64,000 nt of DNA from Trichopria drosophilae (lineage: Eukaryota > Arthropoda > Insecta > Hymenoptera > Diapriidae). The position numbers were made by a program, and so were the translations under genes. The notes under the pieces are model-generated. The model was not told where the DNA came from. It saw only the letters and a program-made list of their open reading frames with translations, and ran no database searches. The stretch spans positions 86,611,501-86,675,500 of the forward strand of contig CM059586.1 of assembly GCA_030407085.1 (NCBI GenBank), in the 5' to 3' direction. This document shows, piece after piece, positions 35,612 through 48,200 of the stretch (its first letter is position 1; the number at the start of each line of letters is the position of its first letter).

Positions 35612-37737
35612 TATTATCTTAATGTAGACGTGAACGAAGTGTTTTTGTAACTGGTTTGATCGTCTTTCCCAAATTTAATCCAATTTCAAAATGGGCTTTA
35701 TGAAAGATTTTCATTTAGTTTATATAAGTAGAATACTGCTAAATTCAATATTTAAAAGAATTTTCGCCGAGAAAAAACCTTTAAATTACAATAGCTTAGA
35801 AAACCGGCAACGTAGGTGAACTTTATAATGTCAAGATTTATCAACACTGAATTTTCGTGTGAAATTACGTTCAATACCACATTTGCACACTTAAGTTCTG
35901 TAAATTCTTCAAAAACAATTCTATGGACTCATGTCTCGTAAGATTCCAAAAGATAAAAAGTTATGGATAAATTATATCCAGACACTTTTTTCTATTTACA
36001 TACTACTACGAAATGGTGTAAAAGTAAATATTGCAGACTACTGACAAATTAATAATACCGTAATTGAGTAAAGGTCTAACAACTTTTTAATGAACGTGGG
36101 AACATTTATGGGCTGATAAGTACAATTATAATATATGAGGCACTATTTAAACCAAAGAATACAGCAGAAGGGCAACAAATAAAAATCATGAACCATATCC
36201 AGGAGGAAAATTTATTCCAAATTGTTCAGAACAAAGCCAAATTATGAAATGCTAAATAATGAGTCATAAGACATTGTTATTTATTGGATAAATCATAAAG
36301 CATCGAATACTAGTATTATTTTATTTTCTTACTAACATTATGTTTCCTTAATAATTAACAATTTCGCAAAGGCAATCCTTTTTTCAATTTAAAAGGTATT
36401 AACCATGATTAAGCTCTTTGATTAATATATTTTAGATTACGTTTCATATTAAATAATTCATTGTTTATCATCCATCTACCCCATCCACTATTATCACTTA
36501 TGATTATTTGATACTCAAAACAGAGCTGCGCTTATGATACAAATTAAAACAATAATAACAAAGAGTTAAGGATGAGTTACATTACACACAAGTATACTCG
36601 TGATTATTTTATATCAACCCGTTCAATGTTGGCTGGTAAAATATATTAAAACCGAATAAATAAAATAGGTTAATTCATTAATTAACTCAACGGATGTTTG
36701 CCACTTTCATCAGACTAACTCATTGAAAAACGCAAAACTTCTGCTGTTTCGACTCGTAGTTATTTCCTCAATGGAAAATTTTCTACTTAGATTTTATTAT
36801 CAAAACCCACGCACTGTATTCCAATTAAGTTTTACGAATTCTCCATATATAGGATATAGTAAACTGTAATAATTAAACTTTTTTTAATTATGAAAAAGCT
36901 GCAAATTTGTTCGTTAAAAAGAACTTATTTTCATATATTTTATGTTCGTGATATAATTACACCTGTATTAAATTTGGATATACAAATTGCAAAATAACTC
37001 GAAAAATGAATTTTTGGAAAAAAGCTCAAAATACGTTTTATGGTTTTTTTGTAGCTATTCAGTCATAAATTTAGATTTTTCGTTACCCATATTTTCGGAG
37101 CCAGGAAATATTAAGAGCGAAAAACTTTTCAACCGTCTATGCCCTTGACCATTAATCTAGACTAATGAGAAGGCTGATAAAATGATATCAATTTTTTATA
37201 GATTTACTGCTTAAATTATATTAATAATACATTTGAAAATTAATTGCGGTTAATTAAACATAATTAAGAACGATCACTGAAGAAATAAATATGGATACGC
37301 TTATTGATTTGTTGTTTAAAAGTAAAACTAATAATCATGTGGCTCTACCAGAGTATCTTTAGTAAGTCCAGACGAAAAGCTCTGAGTACAAAATATAAAC
37401 TTATAAATCTAGGTAGAGATAATAGGTTAGTAATTGAGGAGATCCTGCGGCTAAACTTTCCAAGCAACCTGCATTAAAATTGAGCAAACGACCAGTTATG
37501 CCCTCAATGTATGAAACAGAATTAAACTGTTACATTCAATTCGCAAAACACGTCTAAAAAAAAATTCGAAACAGTTCAGTGACTCTTATTAATAAAGTTC
37601 TGGGCAAGCTGGAGTCCTACATTCTACATATCCCAGATATCCATTTTATTTCTATGTTAAAAATCTCTATTGCAATAGGAAAGAAACATATATGATACAA
37701 AAAGTTAATGTGTCGTGAAAAGACAAAATCAATAAAT
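35612..37737. other. AT-rich gene-free stretch
   Basis: I see no coding exon, RNA gene or strong repeat. Several short frames lack any domain or splice support. Confidence 0.5.
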
Positions 37738-37739
37738 TC

Positions 37740-38207
37740 CGTACAGTTCCCGAATTTTGAACAGGTGTTTGCCGCGAGAAAATGCCATACCGGTAGAACT
37801 AGAGATCTGTAACTTTTGTTAGTTCAATAAAGGCATCCACTTTATTGATGCTTTAAAATTACAGGTTTCGCAATTCTGGTGCTGAGCTGCTGTCCCTAAA
37901 TAAGAAAATAGGTGTTTCGAATCGTCAATTTAAAACTCTATGTCGTTTTCAGAGCATCAATCGCAGTTTGATCCGCAGTAGCATTAACATTTTTATACTT
38001 TTTTCCAAACGGTTGGCTAACAATTAAGGTTTATGGTCTTCGTTTTCCGAAATAGTACTTTTCGGTCCTAGGCCATAAAGTTTAATCTTACGGACCGAGC
38101 TTCGCCGGTCCTCGGACGCACAATCTCTAAACGAGGTCGCAAAATTTTACGGCCGAGGAGCGAACACTATTTTTTTATACACCTGTTCGAAAATTGGGCA
38201 CTTTACC
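37740..38207. mobile_element. Foldback-like element
   Basis: GTACAGTTCCCGAATTTTGA followed by ACAGGTGT on the left is inverted, imperfectly, at 38178-38207. It encloses a GC-rich hairpin region (TTCGCCGGTCC near 38100) with TCCGTAAA-type blocks reminiscent of 21549-21766. Confidence 0.5.
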
Positions 38208-38319
38208 GACTGTTTTTAGTCCGTAAAGTGCGGAGATCAGTCCGTAAAAATCACACTTGACGGACTAAAAGTAATCTCAGAGTTGTCATTTTACTATTGC
38301 AAAATTATAATTTCATGAC

Positions 38320-39812
38320 CCTGAATGTGGGTACTCTGGAAGTATATACACTCCCCGGCAATCACTTTTGTCATACATATAAAGCCGAAATTTATTAAAC
38401 TTCAAAGGTTTATATCTATGTATCCTCTTTTTTTTCAGCCGCCATCTTGAACACGGATATCGGATTAGTTTCATTTTGAAGTTTAGAATATATATAATGA
38501 TAATTTCCAGCGTTTGGATACACTTTAGTCATTTATAGCGATGAAAACAAGCGTTAAAGCCCAAAATATCACACAAAAATATAGGTTTTTCATCATTAAA
38601 TCATCTGTAACTTTTTTATTTAAATCTTTTCGTTAATTTTAATAACGCTATCTGAAAGAGCACACAATTTTACATCAGAAATATGCTCTTTGTTATTTTT
38701 TTCTCGAATGTTCATTAAAGGTACGACTTCCGAATGTCGCGGCGCGGCTGCACCGTTTTTGATGCGCTAATCGATAAATAGCTGATATCTCGAGTGATAT
38801 TAACAATACGAAAAAAATGATATAAACCTTTTTTGTTCTAATTGAATAGACAAACATTTTTTTACAGAACTTTATTTTCCTACGACTTCACCCTTTCGAG
38901 ATATATCGATATAAACAATTAAATTGTTAATAACAATGAACCTTCCACGTTTAACAAAATCTAACCGACAGATTCGGATTCAGGAGGTTAAAAACTATAA
39001 GAAACCGTATATCGTCTGGACTAATACTGCTAGTGCTGCACTCTGGTGGTAATGATTAGCCATATGATTTTTAATACCTCTAATTGGTTGAAACTGTTGA
39101 AGATATCCTTGAAGATACAGTCTGAAAAGAAAAACGTTTCGCTCTAAAAGAGAATGTCTAATTATTTATTCTTATTGATTTGCAGATTCCGGCGTCAGAA
39201 TTGAAAATGTTAAAATTCCTTGAAGCGCCCTATAGCTATGGTACGAGGAAGTTCGGAAATAGGGGAAAATATATCCCTATACTAGAAAATGTGAACCGTT
39301 TCTAGTAATGTTTTGGGATTTATACGATATATATTCTCCGGCAATCACTGTTGCCGTACCTAAACCGAAATTGATTAAACTAAAAGCTTAATATCTTTGC
39401 GAAAAATTATCGTAGCTTAAAAAAGAGAACTGTATTTCAAAGGTTATTGCAATAGCTTTCATTTAAGCACAGAAAAAAATGTTAAAAACGCAAAATTTAG
39501 ATTTTTATGGATAAAAAGCGAACAAGAAAAAATAGTATATTTTTTTATCTTCAGTTAATTATTTGCCAATTTGAAACGAATAATAGTAGGGTAATGAAGC
39601 TAATGGGGGTTTAAAGGTGTGTCTTTTACCTGTAAAATGATCGCTCGCCCATTTTTGTCCGACCTTTCTGACCAGAGTTATGACTATTTTTATAAAAAAA
39701 ATCATGTTTGTTCACCCTTTCGAGATATATCGATATAAACAATTAAATTATTAATAACAATGAACCTACCACGTTTAACAAAATCCAACCGACAGATTCG
39801 GATTAAGAAAGT
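38320..39812. repeat. Two diverged direct copies of an unclassified repeat
   Basis: CTCCCCGGCAATCACT (38350) and CTCCGGCAATCACTG (39338) open two units. Both end with a highly similar block (GAGATATATCGATATAAACA, then CGACAGATTCGGATT) at 38898-38980 and 39721-39806. No coding frame was seen. Confidence 0.65.
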
Positions 39813-39848
39813 TAACATCTATAAAACTTCATATATATATATGTACAT

Positions 39849-40562
39849 ACAGCGTGATCTTTTTGTCTATTGCAACCGGCTAATAGTGGATTCCTGAGTT
39901 GATTCTAAGTAACTTTTTCCTGTACCAAAATTGGATCTGAGGCTCAGAATCTGAGTAAGAGCCATTGAAATTTAGAAAAACTCGGATTTTTTTCAAGTTA
40001 TTGTAAGGAATGAGGGCTCATACAATTTATTCTTGAGAACATTTGTCCTGCGGTGAATATTCGTTACAAACCCACATCGTCAGTATCAAACGCGTTTTTC
40101 GTCAATTCTACGACATTAAAAGTGTTCCCGCGGACTCAATTTTCATTAAAAACGAACATATGAGGAGGAAAATTCTTCGTCTTTTCAAGCTCTACAACTT
40201 TTTCTAGTTTGACATTTCGTTAGCTAATTTGCGAAATGAGTTAGATGCACAAAACCGCAAAAATTTGCCTTTTTTACCATTTTCGAGGCCATAACTTCAG
40301 AAATATTCACCGCAGGACAAATTTTCTCAAGAATGAATTGTAGGGCTTAAAAAAAAGCTTGAAAATGAGCCCTCATTCATTGCAATAGCTTAAAAAGAAG
40401 CCGAGTTATTGCAAAAAAAGTAATTGTTTTTTCTAAATTTCAATGGCTCTTCACTTAAATTCTGAGCCTCAGATCCAACTTTGGTACAGGAAAAAGTTAC
40501 TTAGAATCAACTCAGGAATCCACTATTAGCTGGTTGGCATAGACAAAAGGGTCACCCTGTAT
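39849..40562. mobile_element. Foldback element with ACAG(C/G)GTGA ends
   Basis: Left arm TGGATTCCTGAGTTGATTCT, GTAACTTTTTCCTGTACCAA and GATCTGAGGCTCAGAATCTGA is inverted at 40440-40530. The right end reads GGGTCACCCTGTATA. Length is about 714 bp with no gene. Confidence 0.8.
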
Positions 40563-40574
40563 ATCTTGTGACTA

Positions 40575-41100
40575 CAGTAGTCCTTCCCTTATTCTAATTT
40601 GTCCAGTCAGGCAAGATGGTGGCCGTTTTCCCTTATTCTAATTTTCTCCTCTCCCCCACTACTAAAATTTGCTGTCTCACTACAGTAGGACCTCTCTTAT
40701 TCTAATTAGTAAAATTTTTAAAGATGGCGCCGACCTCTCTTATTCTAATTTTCCCGTTACCCCCACTTACTTTGCTTGCGAGCTTGTGATTCGTGGACAA
40801 TATTTTTCGTGGACTTTTCGTGTGATAGTGGGAGAAGACTTGTGGAGGAACGATTAGAATAAGAGAGGCTGGACAATTAGAATAAAAGAGGCTGAACAAT
40901 TAGAATAAGAGAGGTTCGAATAAGAGAGGTCCTATTGTATTGTCTCTTTTTCCTTTGTTGCGCATGCGCCATTATTTTTATTTAGAAAATGCACACGTCA
41001 ACTCACGTCAGTGGGGAGAACGTTTGAGAGTAAATATTAGAATTGGAAAAGAGAAAAAATTAGAATAAGAGAAGACATTAGAATAAGGGAAGGACTAATG
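40575..41100. mobile_element. Tc1/mariner-like MITE (interrupted copy)
   Basis: Ends CAGTAGTCCTTCCCTTATTC and the inverse (GAATAAGGGAAGGACTAATG), flanked by TA at 40573-40574 and 41101-41102. Without the nested insertion it is about 269 bp, matching the neighbour at 41103-41380. Internal GTTGCGCATGCGCC is shared. Confidence 0.85.
40683..40937. mobile_element. Nested Tc1/mariner-like MITE with TA target duplication
   Basis: Ends CAGTAGGACCTCTCTTATTC and the inverse (AAGAGAGGTCCTATTG). TA flanks at 40681-40682 and 40938-40939. The sister element at 41103-41380 reads CTGTCTCACTATTGTCTC without it, which is the exact empty site. Confidence 0.92.
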
Positions 41101-41102
41101 TA

Positions 41103-41380
41103 CAGTAATTCTTCCCTTTTTCTAATTTGTCCACTTAGGCAAGATGGCGGACGTCTTCCCTTATTCTAATTTTCTCCTCTCCCCCACTATTAAAATTTGC
41201 TGTCTCACTATTGTCTCTTTTTCCTTTGTTGCGCATGCGCCATTATTTTTATTTAGAAAATGCACACGTCAACTCACGTCAGTGGGGAGAACGCGTGAGG
41301 GGAAATATTAGAATAGGAAAAAAGAAAAAATTAGAATAAGGGAAGACTTGAGGGAAATTAGAATAAGGGAAGGCCTACTG
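41103..41380. mobile_element. Tc1/mariner-like MITE (intact 278-bp copy)
   Basis: Ends CAGTAATTCTTCCCTTTTTC and the inverse (AGGGAAGGCCTACTG), with TA on both sides. It sits head to tail with the copy at 40575, sharing one TA. Confidence 0.88.
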
Positions 41381-41382
41381 TA

Positions 41383-41836
41383 TGTATACCGTGTGCGGGA
41401 GAATTGGCAGAGATTATTCTCTGGAATTGGCTATAGGGAAGACCGTGTTAAGGCTAGCGCGCTTGTGATTGGTTCATTCTATTTATCTGAATGCTTAAAG
41501 TCCTTCGTGATTGTTTTTAACAAAATTCTAGTAAATTTCAATTCAGATCTTATACTCAAGCTCTTTGCTAGTAGTTTAATCAATTTTATTTTTAAAAAAT
41601 ATTAATAAATCTAATTTTAATATATGTAATTTGGAAGTTTCACTAAAAAGAGCACATAGGCACATAGCAAAGAGCTCGCGTATGGGATCTGAATTGAAAT
41701 TTACTAGAATTTTGTTACAACCAATCACGAAAGACTTTAAGCATTCAGCTAATTAGAATGGACCAATCACAAGCGCGCTAGCCTTAACACGGTCTTCCCT
41801 ATGGCCAATTCTCTCGCATCCACCCAGTACATATAC
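41383..41836. mobile_element. Foldback element 400 bp upstream of msl-3
   Basis: Arms of about 200 bp: GGGAGAATTGGC, AGGGAAGACCGTGTTAAGGC and AATTTCAATTCAGATC are all found inverted at 41680-41820. The arms contain CCAATCACAAGCGCGC, a CCAAT-type sequence, near the msl-3 promoter. Confidence 0.8.
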
Positions 41837-41970
41837 CAAATTCCACAGGCCCTAGGGACTCTCTGGGTATTTCCTAGGGTCTCTAGAAAACACCACTCTC
41901 GTAATGGGGCGGCTGCTGCATCATCTGTGATGCACTAAAAATGTTACTGCAATTTGGCGCTATACTGTTG

Positions 41971-41978
41971 TGACGTCA
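41971..41978. promoter_or_regulatory. CRE-like TGACGTCA upstream of msl-3
   Basis: A perfect TGACGTCA palindrome lies 253 bp before the msl-3 start codon, in a short non-repetitive stretch between a foldback element and the gene. CREB/ATF-type factors bind this sequence in animals. Its function here is inference; one 8-mer can occur by chance. Confidence 0.3.
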
Positions 41979-42230
41979 TAGACTACATAATACAATAGAA
42001 TAAAATTTGATCGTTACATTGAAAATAGGTTTAATGTTGTTGTTTATCAATGACAACATTTTTTAACTAGTTGTTTGCGTACATCAAAGTATGTACATAT
42101 TATCTGTACATCGCCCTAGAGATGTATACGTACAATGCGGCGAATTCTACAATTTTCACTCTTTTTTAAACCGATACAGAATTAATGGAATTGGCACATA
42201 AACGATTCGAGAAGCGCATGAAAGCTAAAC

Positions 42231-45200
42231 ATGGTTTCTACGAGAGGTCCTAAATTCAAATTTACGGATGGAGAAAAAGTTTTATGTTATGAACCTGATC
42301 CGACAAAAGCAAAAGTGTTGTACGATTCAAAAGTACGTACTCATTTTATTTACATTTCATATCATTTATCTGAACATAATTGTAGAATTTACCCATTTTT
42401 TAGGTTCTTGACGTAATTGTCAATAAAGATCAAAGGGGCAGGAAGGCTGTTGAATATTTAATACACTTTCAAGTAATTTTAATTTTGTATATTTGACGAG
42501 TTCTTTAAAGTCGATAATTGAGTTAAAAAGTAGGTGAAAAATAATTGGCCATTGCGGTTCCATTAACTAATTTTTATTAACCCTACGTTTCGACATCTGG
42601 TTTGATGTCCTCCTCAGGGGTTTTTAACCTTTAAAACATATGTTTTTTACAGTCATGAAATAATATAAGAAAAAACAATAATAAAATTGTTGCAGTTAAT
42701 TACCGTACTGACACTGAAAACTTAAATTCTTTATATAACGATTTAATTTAGTTGCCAGGAACACGTCAATTATAATAGTCATTCACACCTTATATTCATA
42801 CTTATATATACTAATGGATGTATGACAAATGTTCAAACGAAAAAAAGGTGGGTCGTATATTTTACACGAGTCAAAAGTCTAAATTACATTGGTCGAACAT
42901 TTTTTCGTTCCAACATTTATCATACATCCATACTAACACTACACAATGCAATAAACACACACAAAATCAATTAGAATTCAATGGCACGTCACTCGGTATT
43001 GATTGTCAGTTAACAACATCGTGTTAAGAACAAATGAGTTCTTACGCTCATTTAAAAATGTAGTTTTTTTATATACACCATCAACATAACTGTCTGTAAG
43101 TCGCACCGATAATTAATTTATTTTTATTGTTTATATTATTTTTATTATTGTTTTTTCTTATATTATTTCATGACTGTAAAAAACATATGTTTTAAAGGTT
43201 AAAAACCCCTGAGGACATCAAACCAGATGTCGAAACGTAGAGTTAATAAAAATTAGTTAATGGAACTGCAATGGCCAATTATTTTTCACCTACTATTTTC
43301 ATGGTTCAAAGAATTATACAATTTCAAATAATTGAGTTAAATCTTTGAAATGTCGAATCTGAATACCTTTAACCCATTAAGGCCTAAACGGACACATTTT
43401 GAGCATCAGTTTAAACGTCGATAATTTGCATATAAAAGCAGTTGGAAAAATTTTACTCCCACTAGTTCTAACGTAAAATTGCATGCTCTTTTAGAATCTT
43501 TCAATAAAATTTCCATAAAATGAAAAGCAAAAAAGTTATACACGTTTTTTTTTAAAAAAACAGGGTTTTTAAAAAGGTATTTTTCATTCTAACATCACTT
43601 CCGCCTGGAAATTGCATTGAGAAACATGTCTAAGGTGAAAATATCGCGTCCATGGACCCTTAGGATTAAAACGTACCGAGTTCTAATTTGAATTTCAAGA
43701 TGGCGACTTCCAAAATGGCGCCTCGAAACTCAAAAATCTTTTTAAAACTTAACAAATTTTTTTCTTGAAAACTATAAACTTTACAAAAAATTTGCTAAGA
43801 ACAAAAATGTCTTAGAATCGCTTAAAGAACCTTCTCAAATTTTATCACAATGTATTGATACATTTTTTGGTTTATTGAAAATTCAAAAATCGAAATTTTT
43901 AAAAATGTCATTTAAAAAATCTGAAAAAATTTGAGAAGGTTCTTTAACCATTTCTAAGACATTTTTATTATTCTTAGCCGATTTTTTCTAAAGTCCATAT
44001 TTTTCAAGGAAATAAATTATTAAACTTATTAGTCTTTAAAATCTAGAAAAGTTTAATAATTTATTTCCTTGAAAAATACGGAGTTTAGAGAAAATCTGCT
44101 TAGAATAAAAATGTCTTAGAATTTGTTAAAGAACTTTCTCAAATTTTTTCAGATTTTTTAAATGACATTTTTAAAAATTTCGATTTTTTTAATTTTCAAT
44201 AAACCAAAAAATGATATATATAAAAAAACACAACAATAGTATAAACTTTAGAATGGATACTGAAAAATTAAGTAGTTTTTATAATATTTTGCTCAAATAA
44301 TTTCAAAATTTTAATTTATATTCATATCAAAGAATTTCATATAATCACAACAACCATTTATTTATTTTATGTGTGTATTTATGTATGTATGTAAGTTGTG
44401 TTTGTGCACTGAAACGTATCGATTACGCGATGTTTATACTGTTAGTCTTCAATCTACTTGACTCATTGTTGGTGCGTTTTGAATTTTAATTTTATATTTG
44501 TATTAATTTATTAGTGTTATCCGTCAAAATTCTGTGCATCGTTTTTTGATTATTTTTATTTATTTATTTATTTATTAGTATATTAACGGACATAAATGCC
44601 CTTGTTACAAAAAAAGAAAATAATAATAATGGTCACTTGATACAATCTTACATTCATTCATAATATTCACACTTATAAGTCTTGCATCTAAGTATAAAAA
44701 GTTATAAAGATCGAGCAGATCTTATTTCCTCAGGCAGATTATTCCACAGACGAGTGATTCTATTTATCGTAGAGAAATAAAATCTGCTCGATTTACATTG
44801 AACCTCAGAAAGTGGACGATGTATCCGATGTGCATAACGTACTGTCTGAAGAGAAAATAAATTGGTAATTTCTTGAGCATTATAAGAGTCAGACATAACC
44901 TAATAGACAAAAAGGGAATCTCTAAATTCATGAATTGATTGTATCGTGCGCAAATGAAACATTTTAGAAATAGGTCCATATTCGTGTGAGAACCGATGCA
45001 TAGGAGTATCAGTTTTATGCGATAGAAATCTTAACATTTTTTATGTATATTTATTTATTTATTTTAAAATAGATGCCCCTGATGAGGACCTACATAAGGT
45101 CGAAACGTTGGGTGATTAAGATCTCGCAATTTAGTGAGTTCGTTTTTATTTTTCGAACCGTAATGGCCATGTTGTTTATTATGAAATTTATGAATAAAAC

Positions 45201-48200
45201 GGTTCATGTTAACAAAACTTGAAAGTTACATTGTGATAAAATTTGAGAAGGTTCTTTAAACAATTCTAAGACATTTTTATTCTTAGCAAATTTTTTCGAA
45301 AGTCTATAGTTTTCAAGAAAAAAATTTGTTAAGTGTTAAAAAGATTTTTGAGCTTCTAGGCGCCATTTTGGAAGTCGCCATCTTGAAATTCAAATTAGAA
45401 CACGGTACGTTTTAATCCTAAGAATTCTGAAAGAGCATACAATTTTACGAACTAGTGGGAGTAAAATTTTTCTAAATTCTTTTATATACAAATTATCGAC
45501 GTTTAAACTGATGCTCAAAATGTGTCCGTTTAGGCCTTAATGGGTTAAGCTTTTAATAACAGTTAATTTAATTAAAGGGTTGGAATTCTTCCTGGGATCG
45601 TTGCGTTACTGAAGAATACGTACTAAAAGACACAGAGGAAAATCGTCAATTACAACGAGACTTGGCAGAAAAAGCACAGCTGCAATTGTTAGTATAAAAT
45701 ACTGTTTAATAACGATTGCATATTTATTTATTTCTTTTCTTAGAGGAGCATACTTGTATCGAAGAGAAAGGAAAAAAAGAAGTCACAAGTCTACGGATCG
45801 ATTGATAGAATCGGAGCCAGATTCAAAACGAAGGGCTCGAAGTTCCGGGAGTCGTGCTACATCCGCAACTACAGGTTCCTCAGAGGATGGTAGTTCCGGA
45901 CAGCAGGACGACTACGATACAGAAGTAAATAACTTTATTAATCAAAATTTTTTGTAAGAATTTTATTAAAATGAAGTATGTAATTAGGATGGACCTACTG
46001 AAGAGGATACTGAGAGTAGTTCTGACTACGTTGAAGAAACAACTGACGAAGAAAGCGGAGACGGAAGTCAATCAGGTGCTAGTATGAGGCCGGCTGTTGA
46101 TCTCGATATAGGATCAGGATTGAGGAGGCTACTAGAGCAAGATAATGAATTAATTGTTCATAAAAATAAAGTATGTTTATAAAATATACCATAAGTATTA
46201 AATGACGCTGAAGCTAGCAGTAGATTCGCACCAGCGGATTCAAGAAAACTGTGGAATTGGATCATTTCTTATTAAAAATTACTTGCATTTAAACATTTTT
46301 AAACAAATTTTATACAAATAATCCGTTTTTGGCAATTTTAATGGCAGAAAACCATAGTTTTTTTTAATCTGCTGCTAGCTTCAGCGTCATAAGTATTAGG
46401 GTGGCGCAAAAATAAAAAAATGTTGAATTTTGACCGGCATACATGAAAAGTAGATTCGGTATGTGAAAAAAAGTATTGTCAATTTTTTTCAGATTTTTCG
46501 GTCAATATTTAGAGGTCGGTGTCTTTGCTTAAAGGTCGTTTGATGAACTAAATGACATTGAATAGTACATGTTCTGTATGAAGAATGATAAATGATTATT
46601 TTTTTAAATGAAATAGACATTCTCACGCACATTTTAAGAGGTCTTGAACCTATTTTGATCTAGTAGAATATGAGATATGATTTTTTGAATCTTTGTTTTT
46701 GACAATTTTCATTTAAAAAATTTCTGTATTTTATGTAATAAAAATCTAACAATAAGCTATTCATTTTTTTCATAAAATAGACATTCTCATGCACATTTTA
46801 AGAGGTCGTGAACCTATTTTGGCCTGGTAGAATATGATATATGATTTTTACAATTTTGATTTAAAAAATGTCTGTATTTTATGTAACAAAAATCTAAGAA
46901 TATGCTATTATTTTTTCATAAAATAGACATTCTCACGCATGTTTTATGTACCTATTTTGGTGTAGTAGAATATGAGGAATTCTTTTTTAAATGTTTTTGT
47001 CGACAAGTTCGATTACACAAACGTGTGTTTTATGTAACAAAAATCTACCAATACGCTATTATTTTATTTCACATAGTAGATATTTTATCGAGCATTTTGA
47101 GAGATCGATGACCTTATTACGTGAAGTTTTTTTTCATCATGGAGATTAATCAAAGGAACATTTATTGTTAAGTTTTTGTTAATATTAATTATGATGCTAC
47201 AAAATTAAATTAACCCTTTAAGTCCCAAATGGGCACAATTTGCGCATGGATTTCAGCATCGTTTTATGTATAAAATAAAAATTAAACAAAAATGGAAACA
47301 TCTATATCCGATTAGTTTTGAGGTCGCTCTTTCGATTAGCGCTACTAAAATTTTCGAAAAATGACGTTTAACACAGTTTTTTTACAAATATAGTGAAAAA
47401 ACGCGATTTTTTAGCTACATTTTTTTTTTTAAATGCATTTGTAACTATGATACCGGTTTCAGATCACCTTCTAATCTGTCAGAAACGTGTTCCCGATTGT
47501 TTTATTTCAAAATTATACATTCACATATTTTGATTTATTTTGTTTTTCGTTTCAAAATGGCGTCTGAACGTTGAAAATTTTTGAAAGTGAAGAAAATGCT
47601 ATTATTTCGGATTGCTAGGTTTTCTTTGTAGTAAATCGTACAAATAAGTTATTACGAGTTTTGTATGACCTATTTTGATTTACGGAGGCAGTAATATCAC
47701 ATAAAATCCAATTTCAAGATGGCGACTGTCACAAAAACCATTTATATAATCAAAAAAATCTTAAGAATAATGTTGACTTGAAAATCTGAGTGGAATACGA
47801 TAGTATTTTTCCTATTCCAGAAATGTGAAATTTTACATAACAGGTCCGCCATATTGGATCCGCCATTTTGAATTTCGGTAAACTGACTCAAGATTTGAGT
47901 TTAGCGATGACTGAAACCTATGAGATGGTAATTAGAAAATTTCACACCAATTTTGGTTGTCTCGAAATACACGTATTTCTACTGAGCACATGACAGTCGC
48001 CATCTTGAAATTGGATTTAATGGGATATTACTGTTTCCGTAAATCAAAATAGGTCATACAAAACTCGTAATAACTTATTTCTACGATTTTACTACAAAGA
48101 AAACCTACCAGATCCGAAATAATAGCATTTTCTTCACTTTCAAAAATTGTCAACGTTCAGACGCCATTTTGAAACGAAAAACAAAATAAATCAAAATATG

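Larger units (their letters stand above)
42525..43312. mobile_element. Penelope-like termini in inverted arrangement (msl-3 intron 2)
   Basis: Left and right arms of about 130-190 bp are inverted copies (AGGTGAAAAATAATTGGCCA on the left, its inverse at about 43270-43295). Each arm carries a hammerhead-like motif, pointing outward in opposite directions. The middle has no recognisable reverse transcriptase. Confidence 0.7.
43369..45548. mobile_element. TTAA-type foldback (piggyBac-like ends), copy 3, in msl-3 intron 2
   Basis: Begins TTAACCCATTAAGGCCTAAA and ends with the inverse, TTAA on both sides. Arms pair over 43369-43860 and 45215-45548, and an inner palindrome spans 43855-44215. About 1 kb between (44215-45215) is later inserted retroelement DNA (LINE fragment and a hammerhead). 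Confidence 0.85.
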
